64,000 nt of DNA from Halolamina rubra (GCF_000739555.1 NZ_BBJN01000030.1:1-64000); one strand, 5' to 3'; positions 1-9,773 are shown, counted from the stretch's first letter. A program made the numbers and translations. The notes: a model not told the origin generated them from the sequence alone.

Positions 1-324
1 GGCTGGCGGCGCCGCATCGGTAACCTCGGCCCGTGGAACCCGAGCCGCGTTCGCTCGACCGTTCCCCAGCAGGGCCAGACCGGCTACCACCAGCGGACGG
101 AACTCAACAAGCGCCTGATCGACTTCGGCGAGGGCGACGACGCCTCCGTCGACGGCGGCTTCGTCAACTACGGCGAGGTCGACGGGCAGTACGCGCTCGT
201 GAAGGGCTCGCTCCCGGGCCCCGACCAGCGCCTCCTTCGCTTCCGCCCGGCGATCCGGCCGAACGACCAGCCGCGCCTCGATCCCGAGGTGCGCTACGTC
301 TCGACGGCCTCTAACCAAGGGTAA
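1..324 (+). CDS. rpl3: 50S ribosomal protein uL3, C-terminal part (cut by window edge)
   Basis: The frame is open from base 1 to the TAA at 322-324 and encodes the last 107 residues of ribosomal protein uL3, an early-assembling 23S rRNA binder near the peptidyl-transferase centre. The segment GQTGYHQRTELNK is typical of archaeal uL3, and so is its position directly before rpl4. The 5' end lies outside the window. Five bases separate it from rpl4, so it is the upstream gene of the same transcript. Confidence 0.95.
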   Translation, partial: GWRRRIGNLGPWNPSRVRSTVPQQGQTGYHQRTELNKRLIDFGEGDDASVDGGFVNYGEVDGQYALVKGSLPGPDQRLLRFRPAIRPNDQPRLDPEVRYVSTASNQG

Positions 325-329
325 CAATC

Positions 330-1076
330 ATGCAAGCAACTATCCGAAACCTGGACGGCTCGGACGGCGACGAGATCGAGCTCCCGGCGGTGTTCGAGAC
401 GCCGTTCCGCCCGGACCTCATCAAGGGCGCCGTGCACGCCGCCCAGGCGAACCGAAAGCAGGCCTACGGCGCCGACGAGTACGCCGGCCTCCGCACCCCC
501 GCCGAGTCGATGGGGTCGGGCCGCGGCATGGCGCACGTGCCACAGGAGAACGGACGCGCACGGCGAGTGCCCCAGGCCGTCGGTGGCCGCGCGGCGCACC
601 CGCCGAAAGCGGAGAAGGACCAGGGCAAGAAGGTCAACGACAAGGAGCGCAAGCTCGCGACCCGCTCTGCCATCGCCGCCACGGCCGACGCAGAGCGCGT
701 CGCCGAGCGCGGCCACGCCTTCGACGACGACCTCGAGCTCCCGCTCGTCGTGAGCGACGAGTTCGAGGAGCTCGAACGCACCAAGGAGGCCGTCGAGGCC
801 TTCGAGGAGCTCGGCATCCACGATGACGTCGAGCGCGCCGACGAGGGCAAGCGCGTACGCGCCGGCCAGGGGAAGGCCCGCGGCCGGAAGTACGACGAGC
901 CCAAGTCCGTGCTGGTCGTCACCAGCGAGGAGCCGTCCCGCGCGGCGCGGAACCTCGCCGGCGTCGACGTCGCCACGGCCGAGGACGTGAACACCGAGGA
1001 CCTCGCGCCCGGCACCCACGCCGGTCGACTGACCGTCTGGACCGAGAGCGCCCTCGAGGAGGTGGCCGACCGATGA
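330..1076 (+). CDS. rpl4: 50S ribosomal protein uL4 (L4e type)
   Basis: This 248-residue uL4 lines the polypeptide exit tunnel of the large subunit. The basic tunnel loop is visible around residues 60-95 (MGSGRGMAHVPQ, then GGRAAHPPKAEKDQGKK), and the archaeal C-terminal domain follows. The length is normal for archaea. The ATG at 330 gives the usual N-terminus MQATIRNLDG. The stop overlaps the rpl23 start by four bases, which suggests translational coupling. Confidence 0.97.
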   Translation: MQATIRNLDGSDGDEIELPAVFETPFRPDLIKGAVHAAQANRKQAYGADEYAGLRTPAESMGSGRGMAHVPQENGRARRVPQAVGGRAAHPPKAEKDQGKKVNDKERKLATRSAIAATADAERVAERGHAFDDDLELPLVVSDEFEELERTKEAVEAFEELGIHDDVERADEGKRVRAGQGKARGRKYDEPKSVLVVTSEEPSRAARNLAGVDVATAEDVNTEDLAPGTHAGRLTVWTESALEEVADR

Positions 1077-1327
1077 GCGGCATCATCGAGCACCCGCTGG
1101 TCACCGAGAAGGCGATGGACCAGATGGACTTCGACAACACGCTCCAGTTCATCGTCCACATCGACGCCGACAAGCCGTCGATCGAGGACGAGATCGAGTC
1201 CCGCTACGACGTGACCGTCGACTCGCTGAACACGATGGTCACGCCGCAGGGGAAGAAGAAGGCGATCGTCCGCCTCTCCGAGGACGACGACGCACAGGAG
1301 ATCGCCTCGCGAATCGGGGTGTTCTGA
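1073..1327 (+). CDS. rpl23: 50S ribosomal protein uL23
   Basis: Compact 84-residue archaeal uL23, which sits at the tunnel exit and forms part of the docking site for SRP and the translocon. The start IIEHPLVTEKAMD is a family hallmark. The start ATG overlaps the rpl4 stop, and rpl2 begins two bases after its own stop. It lacks the extended loop of bacterial L23, as expected for archaea. Confidence 0.97.
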   Translation: MSGIIEHPLVTEKAMDQMDFDNTLQFIVHIDADKPSIEDEIESRYDVTVDSLNTMVTPQGKKKAIVRLSEDDDAQEIASRIGVF

Positions 1328-1329
1328 CA

Positions 1330-2061
1330 ATGGGACGACGAATTCAGGGGCAGCGACGTGGCCGTGGGACGCCGACGTTCCGTGCGCCGTCGCACCGCTA
1401 CAAAGCTGACCTCGAACACAAGAAAAGCGAGGAGCACGACACGATCACCGGCGAGATCGTCGACATCGAGCACGACCCCGCCCGCAGCGCGCCGCTGGCG
1501 GACGTCGAGTTCGAGGACGGCGACCGCCGCCTCGTGCTGGCTCCGGAAGGCATCGCCGTCGGCGACACCCTGCAGGTGGGTGTCTCCGCCGAGATCAAGC
1601 CCGGCAACACGCTGCCGCTCGCGGAGATCCCGGAAGGGGTCCCGATCTGCAACGTCGAGAGCCAGGTGGGCGACGGCGGGAAGTTCGCCCGCGCCTCCGG
1701 CGTCTCGGCGCAGCTGATGAGCCACGACCGCGACGTCGCGGTCGTCCAGCTGCCCAGCGGCGAGGTCCGGCGGCTCCCGCCGGGCTGTCGCGCCACCATC
1801 GGCGTCGTCGCCGGCGGTGGGCGGACGGAGAAGCCGTTCGTCAAAGCCGGCAACAAACACCACAAGATGAAGGCCCGCGGGACCAAATACCCGCGTGTCC
1901 GCGGGGTCGCGATGAACGCCGTCGACCACCCGTTCGGTGGCGGCGGCCGCCAGCACCCCGGCCAGCCGAAGTCCGTCTCGCGGGACGCCCCGCCGGGACG
2001 GAAGGTTGGCGACATCGCCTCCAAACGCACCGGCCGCAGCGGTGGCAAGGGGGGAGAGTAA
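1330..2061 (+). CDS. rpl2: 50S ribosomal protein uL2
   Basis: This 243-residue uL2 binds 23S rRNA at the subunit interface. It starts [18 protein letters not shown] and carries the conserved C-terminal loop containing [18 protein letters not shown], whose His contributes to the peptidyl-transferase neighbourhood in characterised ribosomes. Length and order are normal for haloarchaea, with a two-base gap from rpl23. Confidence 0.98.
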   Translation: MGRRIQGQRRGRGTPTFRAPSHRYKADLEHKKSEEHDTITGEIVDIEHDPARSAPLADVEFEDGDRRLVLAPEGIAVGDTLQVGVSAEIKPGNTLPLAEIPEGVPICNVESQVGDGGKFARASGVSAQLMSHDRDVAVVQLPSGEVRRLPPGCRATIGVVAGGGRTEKPFVKAGNKHHKMKARGTKYPRVRGVAMNAVDHPFGGGGRQHPGQPKSVSRDAPPGRKVGDIASKRTGRSGGKGGE

Positions 2062-2065
2062 CACC

Positions 2066-2488
2066 ATGAGCTCGGAATACCGAACCGGCCGCGAAGGTGA
2101 GTTCACCTACCGCGGTCACACGCTCGAGGACCTCGAAGAGATGGATCTCGACGAGGTCGTGGAACTGCTACCCGCCCGCGTGCGGCGAACTATCGACCGA
2201 GGACTCGGCATCGACCACCGCAAGCTGGCCGAGGAGGCCCAGGAAGCGACCGAGGAGGAGACGGCCAACGATCCGCTCCGGACGCACCTCCGGGACATGC
2301 CGATCCTCCCGTCGTTCGTCGGCCTCACCTTCGAGGTGTACAACGGCCACAGCTTCGACCGCGTGAAGGTCGAGCCGGAGATGATCGGCCACTACCTCGG
2401 TGAGTTCCACCTCACCCGATCCACCGTCGAGCACGGTCAGGCCGGCATCGGCGCGACCCGGTCCTCGAAGTTCGTGCCACTCAAGTAA
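2066..2488 (+). CDS. rps19: 30S ribosomal protein uS19
   Basis: A 140-residue uS19 of the small-subunit head. The ATG at 2066 gives [18 protein letters not shown], the usual haloarchaeal N-terminus. The frame is open further upstream but there it overlaps rpl2, so the longer form is rejected. The C-terminal signature [16 protein letters not shown] is clear. An acidic segment rich in E and D around residues 58-72 fits salt adaptation. Confidence 0.96.
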   Translation: MSSEYRTGREGEFTYRGHTLEDLEEMDLDEVVELLPARVRRTIDRGLGIDHRKLAEEAQEATEEETANDPLRTHLRDMPILPSFVGLTFEVYNGHSFDRVKVEPEMIGHYLGEFHLTRSTVEHGQAGIGATRSSKFVPLK

Positions 2489-2491
2489 CCT

Positions 2492-2959
2492 ATGGGAATC
2501 AGCTACAGCGTCGACGCCGACCCGGAGACCACGGCGAAAGCCATGCTGCGGGAGCGTCAGATCAGCCTGAAGCACAGCAAGGCCATCTCGAAGGCCATCA
2601 AAGGCAAGACGGTCACCGAGGCCGAGGAGTACCTCGACGCGGTCATCGAGGGCGACCGCTCGGTGCCGTTCAAGCAGCACAACAGCGGCGTCGGGCACCG
2701 ATCCGACATCGACGGCTGGGACGCCGGCCGCTACCCCGAGAAGGCCAGCGAGGACTTCCTCAAGCTGCTCGAGAACGCCAAGAACAACGCCGACCACCAG
2801 GGGTTCGACGGCCAGGAGATGACCATCTCCCACGTCGCCGCCCACAAGGTCGGCGAGCAGGTCGGCCGCCAGCCCCGAGCGATGGGGACCGCCGACCCGT
2901 GGAACACCGTCGAAGTCGACGTCGAGATGATCCTCGAAGTCGAGGAGGAGGATAACTGA
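2492..2959 (+). CDS. rpl22: 50S ribosomal protein uL22
   Basis: This 155-residue archaeal uL22 contacts all six 23S rRNA domains, and its beta-hairpin lines the exit tunnel. The N-terminus MGISYSVDADPETTAKAM and the hairpin region around residues 110-135 (GEQVGRQPRAMG) are typical. Its TGA overlaps the ATG of rps3 by one base. Confidence 0.97.
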   Translation: MGISYSVDADPETTAKAMLRERQISLKHSKAISKAIKGKTVTEAEEYLDAVIEGDRSVPFKQHNSGVGHRSDIDGWDAGRYPEKASEDFLKLLENAKNNADHQGFDGQEMTISHVAAHKVGEQVGRQPRAMGTADPWNTVEVDVEMILEVEEEDN

Positions 2960-3903
2960 TGGCCGACGAACAGCAGTTCATCGAGAACGGGCTCCAGCGG
3001 AGTCAGATCGACGAGTTCTTCGCGGACGAACTCAGCCGCGCCGGCTACGGCGGCATGGACATCGCGAAGACGCCGATGGGGACACAGATCGTCCTCAAGG
3101 CCGAGAAGCCCGGCATGGTGATCGGGAAGGGTGGGAAGAACATCCGGAAGATCACTACCGAGCTCGAGGACCGATTCGACATGGAGGACCCGCAGATCGA
3201 CGTGCAGGAGGTCGACGAACCCGACCTCAACGCACAGATCGTCGCGGACCGACTGGCCAACGCGCTCGAGCGTGGCTGGTACTTCCGCAAGGCGGGCCAC
3301 ACCACCATCGACCGCATGATGGAGGCCGGCGCGCTGGGCGCGGAGATCGTCCTCTCGGGGAAGGTCACCGGCGCCCGCTCGCGCGTGGAGAAGTTCAACC
3401 GCGGCTACATCAAGCACAACGGTGAGCCCGCCCAGTCCGTCGTGGACGAGGGCCAGGGCGTCGCCGTGATGAAGCTCGGTACCATCGGCGTCACCGTCAA
3501 GGTGATCGGGCCGGACGCGACGCTCCCGGACGACTTCGAGATCACGGAGACCGACGAGGCCCCCGAGGTCGAGCAGGTCGAGACCGGCGAGGGCGTCGAG
3601 GAGCTGCTCGCGGACGTCGAGGAGGAGGAGATCCCCGAGGCGCCCGAGCACGAGGAGCCCGAGATTCCCGACGAGGACCCCGCAGAGGTCATCGACGAGG
3701 AGGTCGTCGAGGAAGTCGTCGAGGAGGCCGCCGAGGAAGAAGAGCCGGCCGAGTCCGTCGAGGAAGACGAGGAGCCGGCTGAACCGGCCGAAGAAGAGGA
3801 GCTCGACGAGGATGTCGAGGAGGAAGCCGCCGACCTGGTCTCCGAGATGGAGGAGGCCGAGGACGAGGCCGAATCCGACGAAGACGAGGAAACGGAGGAG
3901 TAA
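2959..3903 (+). CDS. rps3: 30S ribosomal protein uS3 with long acidic C-terminal tail
   Basis: This 314-residue uS3 forms part of the mRNA entry channel. A KH domain lies near residues 18-90 with the GxxG-type loop in VIGKGGKNIRK, followed by the uS3 C-terminal domain to about residue 205. The remaining ~105 residues are almost entirely E, D, A, P and V and are predicted to be disordered. Such tails occur in haloarchaeal S3; their role is not established here. rpl29 follows after three bases. Confidence 0.97.
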   Translation: MADEQQFIENGLQRSQIDEFFADELSRAGYGGMDIAKTPMGTQIVLKAEKPGMVIGKGGKNIRKITTELEDRFDMEDPQIDVQEVDEPDLNAQIVADRLANALERGWYFRKAGHTTIDRMMEAGALGAEIVLSGKVTGARSRVEKFNRGYIKHNGEPAQSVVDEGQGVAVMKLGTIGVTVKVIGPDATLPDDFEITETDEAPEVEQVETGEGVEELLADVEEEEIPEAPEHEEPEIPDEDPAEVIDEEVVEEVVEEAAEEEEPAESVEEDEEPAEPAEEEELDEDVEEEAADLVSEMEEAEDEAESDEDEETEE

Positions 3904-3906
3904 TAC

Positions 3907-4131
3907 ATGGCGATTCTCTACACCGAAGAGATCCGAGACATGACGCCCGCCGAGCGGGAGGCCGAGCGCGAGGAGCTCGAAACCGAGCTGCTCAACGCTC
4001 GTGCCGTCCAGGCGGCGGGTGGCGCCCCGGAGAACCCGGGTCGCGTCGGTGAGCTCCGTCGCACGATCGCCCGGATCAAGACGATCCAGAACGAGGAAGG
4101 CGACGACGCAGCCGACGCGGACGAGGAGTAA
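3907..4131 (+). CDS. rpl29: 50S ribosomal protein uL29
   Basis: A small 74-residue helical protein at the tunnel exit next to uL23. It begins [16 protein letters not shown] and contains the helix ending [18 protein letters not shown], both typical of archaeal L29. A short acidic tail follows. It is spaced six bases from the downstream RNase P gene. Confidence 0.96.
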   Translation: MAILYTEEIRDMTPAEREAEREELETELLNARAVQAAGGAPENPGRVGELRRTIARIKTIQNEEGDDAADADEE

Positions 4132-4137
4132 CGCACG

Positions 4138-4638
4138 ATGGCACTCACACCCGACACCCTCACACGACACGAACTCAACGGCCTGCCCGTCCGGGTGGCC
4201 GACGCCGCCAACCCCGACCTCGTCGGGATCAGCGGCCGCGTCGTGGTCGAGACGATGAAGACGGTTCACGTCGACGACGGGCGTCGGGTGCGACAGGTTC
4301 CCAAAGAGGGGAGCCGGTTCGAGTTCGCTATCGGGACCACGGACGACGCTGTGAGAGCCAGCGTCGCTCCCGCCGCAGATGAAGCCGCGGGCGCCGCCGA
4401 GGCGTCCGGGTCCGTATCTCAACTCGGGACGGAAACTGCCGGGGTTCGCCCCGGCAAGTCTGGCCCGTCCGCCCCGCCCCGGAGACAGGGTCGGGGGGCG
4501 AGTCGGTTCGACGGGGACTCCCCCCGAACGGACGAGTGCCAGGATACGGTCTACGTAACGGTGGATGGCGCGAGACTGCTCTCACGACCCGCCGCGCGAA
4601 CCGAGCGCGGGGGTGATTCGACATGGCAATCGGACTAA
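4138..4638 (+). CDS. rnp1: Ribonuclease P protein component 1 (Rpp29/Pop4 family)
   Basis: This 166-residue Rnp1 is a protein subunit of archaeal RNase P, which removes tRNA 5' leaders. The position between rpl29 and rps17 is the conserved archaeal one. The Sm-like core is seen at residues 1-66 ([41 protein letters not shown]) and resumes at 138-155 ([13 protein letters not shown]). Between them lies about 70 residues of Ala/Gly/Ser/Arg-rich, probably disordered sequence, so the protein is longer than the roughly 100-residue archaeal minimum. Its 3' end overlaps rps17 by 16 bases. Confidence 0.9.
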   Translation: MALTPDTLTRHELNGLPVRVADAANPDLVGISGRVVVETMKTVHVDDGRRVRQVPKEGSRFEFAIGTTDDAVRASVAPAADEAAGAAEASGSVSQLGTETAGVRPGKSGPSAPPRRQGRGASRFDGDSPRTDECQDTVYVTVDGARLLSRPAARTERGGDSTWQSD

Positions 4639-4952
4639 ACGTAGAACAACCGGAGGAGGCCTGCTCCGACGAGAACTGTCCGTTCCACGGGGATCTCTCC
4701 GTGCGCGGGCAGGTGCTCGAGGGTGAAGTCGCTTCCACAGACATGGACAAGACCGTCGTCGTGGAGCGGGAGTACGACGTTCGTGTACCGAAGTACGACC
4801 GGTACATGAAGCGCCGTTCCCGCGTTCCCGCCCACCATCCGCCGTGTGTCGACACGGAGGAGGGCGACACGGTCCGTATCGCAGAGACTCGACCGCTCTC
4901 GAAGACCAAATCACACGTCGTCGTCGAAGTCGTCGACGACGGGGGTGAGTGA
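4623..4952 (+). CDS. rps17: 30S ribosomal protein uS17
   Basis: This 109-residue archaeal uS17 is an OB-fold 16S rRNA binder. The N-terminus carries the archaeal extension with [15 protein letters not shown], where the two cysteines are conserved in the group. The core has [16 protein letters not shown] and a basic loop [14 protein letters not shown]. The start codon lies inside the end of rnp1, and its TGA overlaps the rpl14 ATG by one base. Confidence 0.97.
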   Translation: MAIGLNVEQPEEACSDENCPFHGDLSVRGQVLEGEVASTDMDKTVVVEREYDVRVPKYDRYMKRRSRVPAHHPPCVDTEEGDTVRIAETRPLSKTKSHVVVEVVDDGGE

Positions 4953-5350
4953 TGGAGGCGCTCAAAGCCGACGTCACGCAGGGTCTCGAGAAGGGCTCGA
5001 AGATCACGTGCGCCGACAACACCGGCGCCCGCGAGCTCAAGGTCATCAGCATCGCCGGCTACTCGGGGACGAAGAACCGTCACCCGAAAGCCGGTCTCGG
5101 CGACAAGATCACCGTCTCGGTCACCAAGGGGACGCCCGAAATGCGTCGCCAGGTGCTCGAAGCGGTGGTCGTTCGCCAGCGCAAGCCGATCCGCCGACCC
5201 GACGGCCAGCGCCTCAAGTTCGAGGACAACGCCGCCGTCATCATCGACGAGAACGAGGAGCCCCGCGGCACGGAGATCAAGGGGCCCGTCGCTCGCGAGG
5301 TCGCTGAGCGGTTCGGCACCATCGCCAGTACGGCGACGATGATCGTCTAA
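4952..5350 (+). CDS. rpl14: 50S ribosomal protein uL14
   Basis: A 132-residue uL14, an intersubunit bridge protein. I chose the ATG at 4952, which gives [15 protein letters not shown]; the in-frame GTG at 4949 would add one residue only. The family core [20 protein letters not shown] is present and the length is standard. It is followed after two bases by rpl24. Confidence 0.97.
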   Translation: MEALKADVTQGLEKGSKITCADNTGARELKVISIAGYSGTKNRHPKAGLGDKITVSVTKGTPEMRRQVLEAVVVRQRKPIRRPDGQRLKFEDNAAVIIDENEEPRGTEIKGPVAREVAERFGTIASTATMIV

Positions 5351-5352
5351 GC

Positions 5353-5709
5353 ATGACACGACAGCCACGCAAACAACGAAACCAGAAGCGAGACGCCCCC
5401 CTGCACGAGAAGCAGAAGCAGGTTCGGGCCACGCTGACGGCCGACCTCCGCGAGGAGTACGGCCAGCGGAACGTCCGCGTCAACGCGGGCGACACCGTCG
5501 AGGTGCTCCGCGGCGACCACGCCGGCACGGAGGGCGAAGTCCTGGAGGTCGACCTCCGGGGCGAAGTCATCCACGTCGAAGAGGTCACCGTGGAGAAGAC
5601 GGACGGGGAGGAGGTTCCCCGCCCGCTCGACGCCTCGAACGTCCGCGTGACCGAGCTCGACCTCGAGGACGAGGTCCGGCAGGCGCGTCTCGAGGAGGAC
5701 AACGAATGA
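5353..5709 (+). CDS. rpl24: 50S ribosomal protein uL24
   Basis: This 118-residue uL24 has a KOW motif around residues 45-70 ([19 protein letters not shown]). It initiates large-subunit assembly and sits near the tunnel exit. The basic N-terminus [18 protein letters not shown] and acidic C-terminus are typical of haloarchaeal L24. The stop overlaps the eS4 start (ATGA). Confidence 0.97.
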   Translation: MTRQPRKQRNQKRDAPLHEKQKQVRATLTADLREEYGQRNVRVNAGDTVEVLRGDHAGTEGEVLEVDLRGEVIHVEEVTVEKTDGEEVPRPLDASNVRVTELDLEDEVRQARLEEDNE

Positions 5710-6409
5710 CGAACCACCAGAAGCGACTCTCGGTACCGAACTCCTGGCCGGTCGAACGGAAGGAGGAGACGTTCACGGTCAAGGCCGACGCGGGGCCGCA
5801 CGGCGAGCAGGGGGTTCCCCTCCTGATCGTCGTGCGCGACGTGCTCGGCTACGTGGACTCTCGCAAGGAGGCTCGCTACGCGCTGAACAACGACGCGGTG
5901 CTCGTCAACGGCGACGCCGTCGCCGACGAGGCCCGGCCGATCGGGATGTTCGACATCCTGGCGTTCCCGGCCCGCGACGAGTACTTCCGCGTGTTCCCCG
6001 GCGAGGGCGGCCGGCTCGCGCTCACCCCGATCGACGAGGAGAGCGCGGCCTCCCGCCTCGGGAAGATCACTGGCAAGCGCCAGGTCAGCGGCGGCGACTA
6101 CCAGCTCTCGCTGCACGACGCTCCACGATCCAGATCGAGGACGCCGACGAGTACAGCGCGGGCGACTCCCTCGTGATCGACAACGAGGACAAGGAGATCG
6201 TGGCCCACTTCGAGTACGAGGAGGGCGCGCTCGTCACTGCCGTCGACGGCCAGCACGCCGGCGAGATCGGCGAGGTCGACGAGATCCTCGTCACCCCCGG
6301 CTCCGGCCGCAACTCCGTGACCGTCTCCACCGACGACGGCTCCTTCGAGACCGTCGAGGAGTACGTCGTCACCATCGACGAGAACTTCGTGGGTGATGAC
6401 GATGAGTGA
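5706..6409 (+). pseudogene. rps4e: 30S ribosomal protein eS4, single-base frameshift
   Basis: eS4 (S4-like, central and KOW domains) of the small subunit. The first frame runs [18 protein letters not shown] to about residue 138 (YQLSLHD) and then becomes nonsense. The second frame picks up with [15 protein letters not shown] and continues with [18 protein letters not shown] to the stop at 6407-6409. One extra base at 6120/6121 (most simply G, reading GAC GGC TCC ACG) gives 234 residues, the usual length. Codon use is coding-like on both sides. eS4 is a universal archaeal ribosomal protein with no second copy in this window, so a sequence error is far more likely than a real knockout. Confidence 0.92.
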
Positions 6410-6926
6410 GGCCGAGTCGGAGTTCCACCCGATGCGCGAGCCGTCCATCGAGAAGGTCGTCGTCCACATGGGCGTCGGCCAGGGCGGGCGCGACCTCGGG
6501 AACGCCGAGGAGATCATCGAGGAGATCACGGGCCAGCAGTCGGTCCGTACCAGCGCCAAGCGCACGGTGCAGGCGTTCAACATCCGCGAGGGCGACCCGA
6601 TCGGCGCGAAGGTCACCCTCCGGAACGAGGACGCCGAGGCGTTCCTCGAGACCGCGCTGCCGCTCGCGGACATCTCCGCCTCGCAGTTCGACGACGCCGG
6701 CAACGTCAGCTTCGGCGTCGACGAGCACACCGCGTTCCCGAGCCAGGAGTACGACCCCAACACCGGGATCTACGGGCTCGACGTGACCGTCACGCTGGTC
6801 CGTCCGGGCTACCGCGTCGCCAAGCGCGATCAGGTGACGCGGTCGATCCCCGACACGCACCGCATGACCGCCGAGGACGCCATCGCGTTCCTCGAGAACG
6901 AGTTCGACGTGGAGATCGACGAATGA
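6402..6926 (+). CDS. rpl5: 50S ribosomal protein uL5
   Basis: This 174-residue uL5 binds 5S rRNA and contacts P-site tRNA. The ATG at 6402 ([14 protein letters not shown]) was preferred over the GTG at 6393 and the ATG at 6396, because it gives the common haloarchaeal start and overlaps the eS4 stop by eight bases. The motifs [16 protein letters not shown] and [20 protein letters not shown] are diagnostic. Confidence 0.96.
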   Translation: MSEAESEFHPMREPSIEKVVVHMGVGQGGRDLGNAEEIIEEITGQQSVRTSAKRTVQAFNIREGDPIGAKVTLRNEDAEAFLETALPLADISASQFDDAGNVSFGVDEHTAFPSQEYDPNTGIYGLDVTVTLVRPGYRVAKRDQVTRSIPDTHRMTAEDAIAFLENEFDVEIDE

Positions 6927-7114
6927 GTGAACTAGACGGCGAACACACCGGCAACGAGGAGACCGGCGAGCACGCCACCCAGGGCAGCACGCAGGAGCGG
7001 CAGTGCCGCCGCTGCGAGCGCACCGAGGGGCTGGTGAGCAAGTACGGCGTCTTCGTCTGCCGGCAGTGTTTCCGAGAGATCGCCCGCAGCATGGGCTTCC
7101 GGAAGTACAGATAA
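6923..7114 (+). CDS. rps14: 30S ribosomal protein uS14, zinc-binding type
   Basis: A 63-residue uS14 of the 30S head. Four cysteines (C28, C31, C46, C49) form the CX2C...CX2C zinc site, and the C-terminus [10 protein letters not shown] is the conserved rRNA-binding end. The N-terminal ~25 residues are an acidic haloarchaeal extension. ATGA overlap with rpl5. Confidence 0.97.
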   Translation: MSELDGEHTGNEETGEHATQGSTQERQCRRCERTEGLVSKYGVFVCRQCFREIARSMGFRKYR

Positions 7115-7116
7115 CT

Positions 7117-7509
7117 ATGGCAGGAAACGACCCACTGGTGAGTGCCCTCTCCGGCATCGACAACGCCGAGAGCGTCGGGCACCTCGACCACACGGTAGCA
7201 CCCGCCTCGAACGTGATCGGCAGCATCCTCGAGGTCTTCTACGACCGCGGGTACATCGGCGGCTTCGAGTTCGTCGACGACGGCCGAGCAGGCAAGTTCG
7301 AGGTCGAACTGAGTGGCGCCATCAACGACTGCGGGGCGGTCAAGCCCCGCTACTCGGTCGGCGCTGACGAGTACGAGCAGTGGGAGAAGCGGTTCCTCCC
7401 GGCCCGAGACTACGGGTCGCTCATCGTCACGACCAGCCACGGCGTCATGAGCCACTACGAGGCCCGCGAGAAGGGCATCGGTGGCCAAGTCATCGCATAC
7501 GTCTACTGA
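7117..7509 (+). CDS. rps8: 30S ribosomal protein uS8
   Basis: A 130-residue uS8 that organises the central domain of 16S rRNA. The ATG at 7117 gives [18 protein letters not shown]. The C-terminal signature [20 protein letters not shown] is clear. Two bases separate it from rps14, and its TGA overlaps the rpl6 ATG by one base. Confidence 0.97.
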   Translation: MAGNDPLVSALSGIDNAESVGHLDHTVAPASNVIGSILEVFYDRGYIGGFEFVDDGRAGKFEVELSGAINDCGAVKPRYSVGADEYEQWEKRFLPARDYGSLIVTTSHGVMSHYEAREKGIGGQVIAYVY

Positions 7510-8045
7510 TGAGCAGAACAGAACTCACGATCCCGGACGACGTCTCCGCGGAGCTCGACCACCTCGACCTCACCGTCGAGGGTCCCAACGGCTCGGTCAC
7601 CCGACGCCTCTGGTACCCCGACGTGGACGTGAGCGTCGAGGACGGCAACGTGGTCATCGAGGCCCCCGAGAACGGGGACGCGAAGACCCGCGCGACGGTC
7701 GGCACCTTCGAGAGCCACGTTCGGAACATGTTCCACGGCGTGACCGAGGGATGGACCTACGAGATGGAGGTCTTCTACGCCCACTTCCCGATGCAGGTGG
7801 AAGTGCAGGGCGAGGAGGTCGTCATCGAGAACTTCCTCGGCGAGCGCGCCCCGCGGCGGACGCCGATCCGGGGCGACACGCAGGTCGAGATCGACGGCGA
7901 GCAGATCACGCTCTCGGGCTCCGACAAGGAGGCCGTCGGGCAGACTGCCGCCGACATCGAACAGCTCACACGCGTGAGCGACAAGGACAACCGCGTCTTC
8001 CAGGACGGCGTGTACATCACGCAGAAACCCACGGGTGATGCCTGA
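7509..8045 (+). CDS. rpl6: 50S ribosomal protein uL6
   Basis: A 178-residue uL6 with the duplicated L6 fold, near the factor-binding stalk base. It starts [20 protein letters not shown] and includes [16 protein letters not shown]. The ATG at 7509 overlaps the rps8 stop. Length is normal. The last base of its stop is the first base of the rpl32e ATG. Confidence 0.97.
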   Translation: MSRTELTIPDDVSAELDHLDLTVEGPNGSVTRRLWYPDVDVSVEDGNVVIEAPENGDAKTRATVGTFESHVRNMFHGVTEGWTYEMEVFYAHFPMQVEVQGEEVVIENFLGERAPRRTPIRGDTQVEIDGEQITLSGSDKEAVGQTAADIEQLTRVSDKDNRVFQDGVYITQKPTGDA

Positions 8046-8752
8046 TGGCTGACGACGAACCCCAGGAGATCGAGGACATCAGCGGCGTCGGGCCCTCCAA
8101 GGCCGAGACGCTCGCCAAGGCCGGCTACGACTCCGTCGAGGACCTCAAGGCCGCCTCGCAGTCCGAACTCGCGGAGGTCGACGGCGTCGGCAACGCGCTC
8201 GCCGCCCGCATCAAGGCCGACGTCGGTGGTCTCGAAGTCGAAGAGGAGACCGAGGCCGAGATCGAGGACGAGAGCGAGGAGGAGGCCGACGCCGACGAGG
8301 CCGAGGTCGAGACCGAACTCCAGCCTCGCGGCCACGCCGACAAGACGCCCGACCTGGACGACGACACCGCGGCCGCGCTCGCACAGAAGCACCGCGAGGG
8401 CAAGCCGCAGTTCAACCGCCAGGACTACCACAAGAAGAAGCGCGTCCCCACCTCGTGGCGGCGCCCGACGGGCGGCCTCTCGAAGCAGCGACGCGGCATC
8501 AAGGGGAAGGGCGACACGGTCGAGGCGGGCTTCCGCTCGCCGACGGCCGCGCGCGGCCTGCACCCCAGCGGCTTCGAGGAAGTGTACGTCCACAACGTCG
8601 ACGACCTCGACGGCGTCGACGGCGACACCGAGGCGGTCCGCATCGCCTCGAAGGTCGGCGCCCGCAAGCGCGAGCGCATCGAGGAGGAGTGTGAGGACGC
8701 CGGCATTCGCGTCCTCAACCCGACCTACGTCGAAGTGGAGGTAGAGGAATGA
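8045..8752 (+). CDS. rpl32e: 50S ribosomal protein eL32 with N-terminal helix-hairpin-helix extension
   Basis: This 235-residue eL32 is about 100 residues longer than most archaeal homologues. Residues 1-60 contain two helix-hairpin-helix-like units ([17 protein letters not shown] and [18 protein letters not shown]), followed by an acidic linker at 62-95. The true L32e domain starts near residue 120 ([20 protein letters not shown]) and ends with [15 protein letters not shown]. HhH units usually bind nucleic acid backbones, so the extension may add an rRNA contact; that role is inferred. Confidence 0.96.
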   Translation: MADDEPQEIEDISGVGPSKAETLAKAGYDSVEDLKAASQSELAEVDGVGNALAARIKADVGGLEVEEETEAEIEDESEEEADADEAEVETELQPRGHADKTPDLDDDTAAALAQKHREGKPQFNRQDYHKKKRVPTSWRRPTGGLSKQRRGIKGKGDTVEAGFRSPTAARGLHPSGFEEVYVHNVDDLDGVDGDTEAVRIASKVGARKRERIEEECEDAGIRVLNPTYVEVEVEE

Positions 8753-9216
8753 CGGATCTGAGCGCACAGAAGCGACTCGCGGCAGAGGAGCTGGACGTGG
8801 GCGAGAACCGCGTCTGGTTCGACCCGGAGGCACAGGAGGAGCTCGCGGACGCGATCACCCGCGAGGACATCCGCGACCTGATCGCGGACGGAACCATCCG
8901 CGCCGAGGACGCCAAGTCCAACTCCCGCGGTCGCGCCCGCGAGCGGCAGGCGAAGCGCGACTACGGCCACCGAACCGGCGCCGGCTCCCGGAAGGGGAAA
9001 GCCGGCGCGCGACGGGACAGCAAGGAGGACTGGGTCAGCCGGATCCGCGCCCAGCGCGCCCGGCTGAAGGAGCTTCGCGACGACGAGGAGGTTCTCGACG
9101 CCTCCCAGTACCGCGAGCTCTACAACAAGGCCAGCGGCGGCGAGTTCGACAGCGTCGCCCGTCTCGAGGCCTTCGCGGAGAACAACTACGACGTCGAGAT
9201 CGGAGGCGACGACTAA
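8749..9216 (+). CDS. rpl19e: 50S ribosomal protein eL19
   Basis: A 155-residue eL19, a long helical large-subunit protein. The N-terminus [26 protein letters not shown] and the basic stretch [19 protein letters not shown] identify the family. It overlaps rpl32e by four bases; its stop and the rpl18 start share one base. Confidence 0.97.
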   Translation: MTDLSAQKRLAAEELDVGENRVWFDPEAQEELADAITREDIRDLIADGTIRAEDAKSNSRGRARERQAKRDYGHRTGAGSRKGKAGARRDSKEDWVSRIRAQRARLKELRDDEEVLDASQYRELYNKASGGEFDSVARLEAFAENNYDVEIGGDD

Positions 9217-9773
9217 TGGCAACAGGACCACGATACAAGGTGCCGATGCGTCGTCGCCGTGAGGTCCGCACGGACTACCATCAGCGGTTGCGCCTGCTGA
9301 AATCCGGCAAGCCTCGCCTGGTCGCCCGGGTGAGCAACAAGCACGTCAGGGCGCAGCTGGCGAGTCCCGGACCCGACGGCGACGAGATCCACGCCGCAGC
9401 GTCCAGCGAGGACCTGTCGGAGTACGGCTGGGAGGCCCCCACGGGCAATCTCCCGAGCGCGTACCTGACGGGCTACCTCGCGGGCCTGCGAGCCGTCGAC
9501 GCCGGCCTCACCGAGGCCGTGCTCGACCTGGGTCTCAACACGGCGACGCCCGGCAACAAGGTGTTCGCAGTACAGGAAGGTGCAATCGACGCAGGGCTCG
9601 AGATCCCCCACAGCGACAGCGTGCTGGCGGACTGGTCGCGTAACCGCGGCGAGCATATCGCCGAGTACGCCGAGCAGGTCGACGGCGATCTGTACAGCGG
9701 GGAGTTCGACGCCACGGAGCTACCGGCGCACTTCGACGACGTGCGTGAGGCGCTCCAGGAGGACTACGAATGA
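9216..9773 (+). CDS. rpl18: 50S ribosomal protein uL18
   Basis: A 185-residue uL18, the major 5S rRNA binder of the central protuberance. The N-terminus [20 protein letters not shown] and the segment [19 protein letters not shown] match archaeal L18. The C-terminal ~60 residues are the archaeal extension. Overlaps rps5 by four bases. Confidence 0.97.
   Translation: MATGPRYKVPMRRRREVRTDYHQRLRLLKSGKPRLVARVSNKHVRAQLASPGPDGDEIHAAASSEDLSEYGWEAPTGNLPSAYLTGYLAGLRAVDAGLTEAVLDLGLNTATPGNKVFAVQEGAIDAGLEIPHSDSVLADWSRNRGEHIAEYAEQVDGDLYSGEFDATELPAHFDDVREALQEDYE

Noticed and set aside
2731-4422. 563-codon minus-strand frame opposite rps3, rpl29 and rnp1
   Set aside because: Antisense shadow of the Glu/Asp-rich uS3 tail, which reads as Leu-rich on the other strand and mimics a membrane protein.
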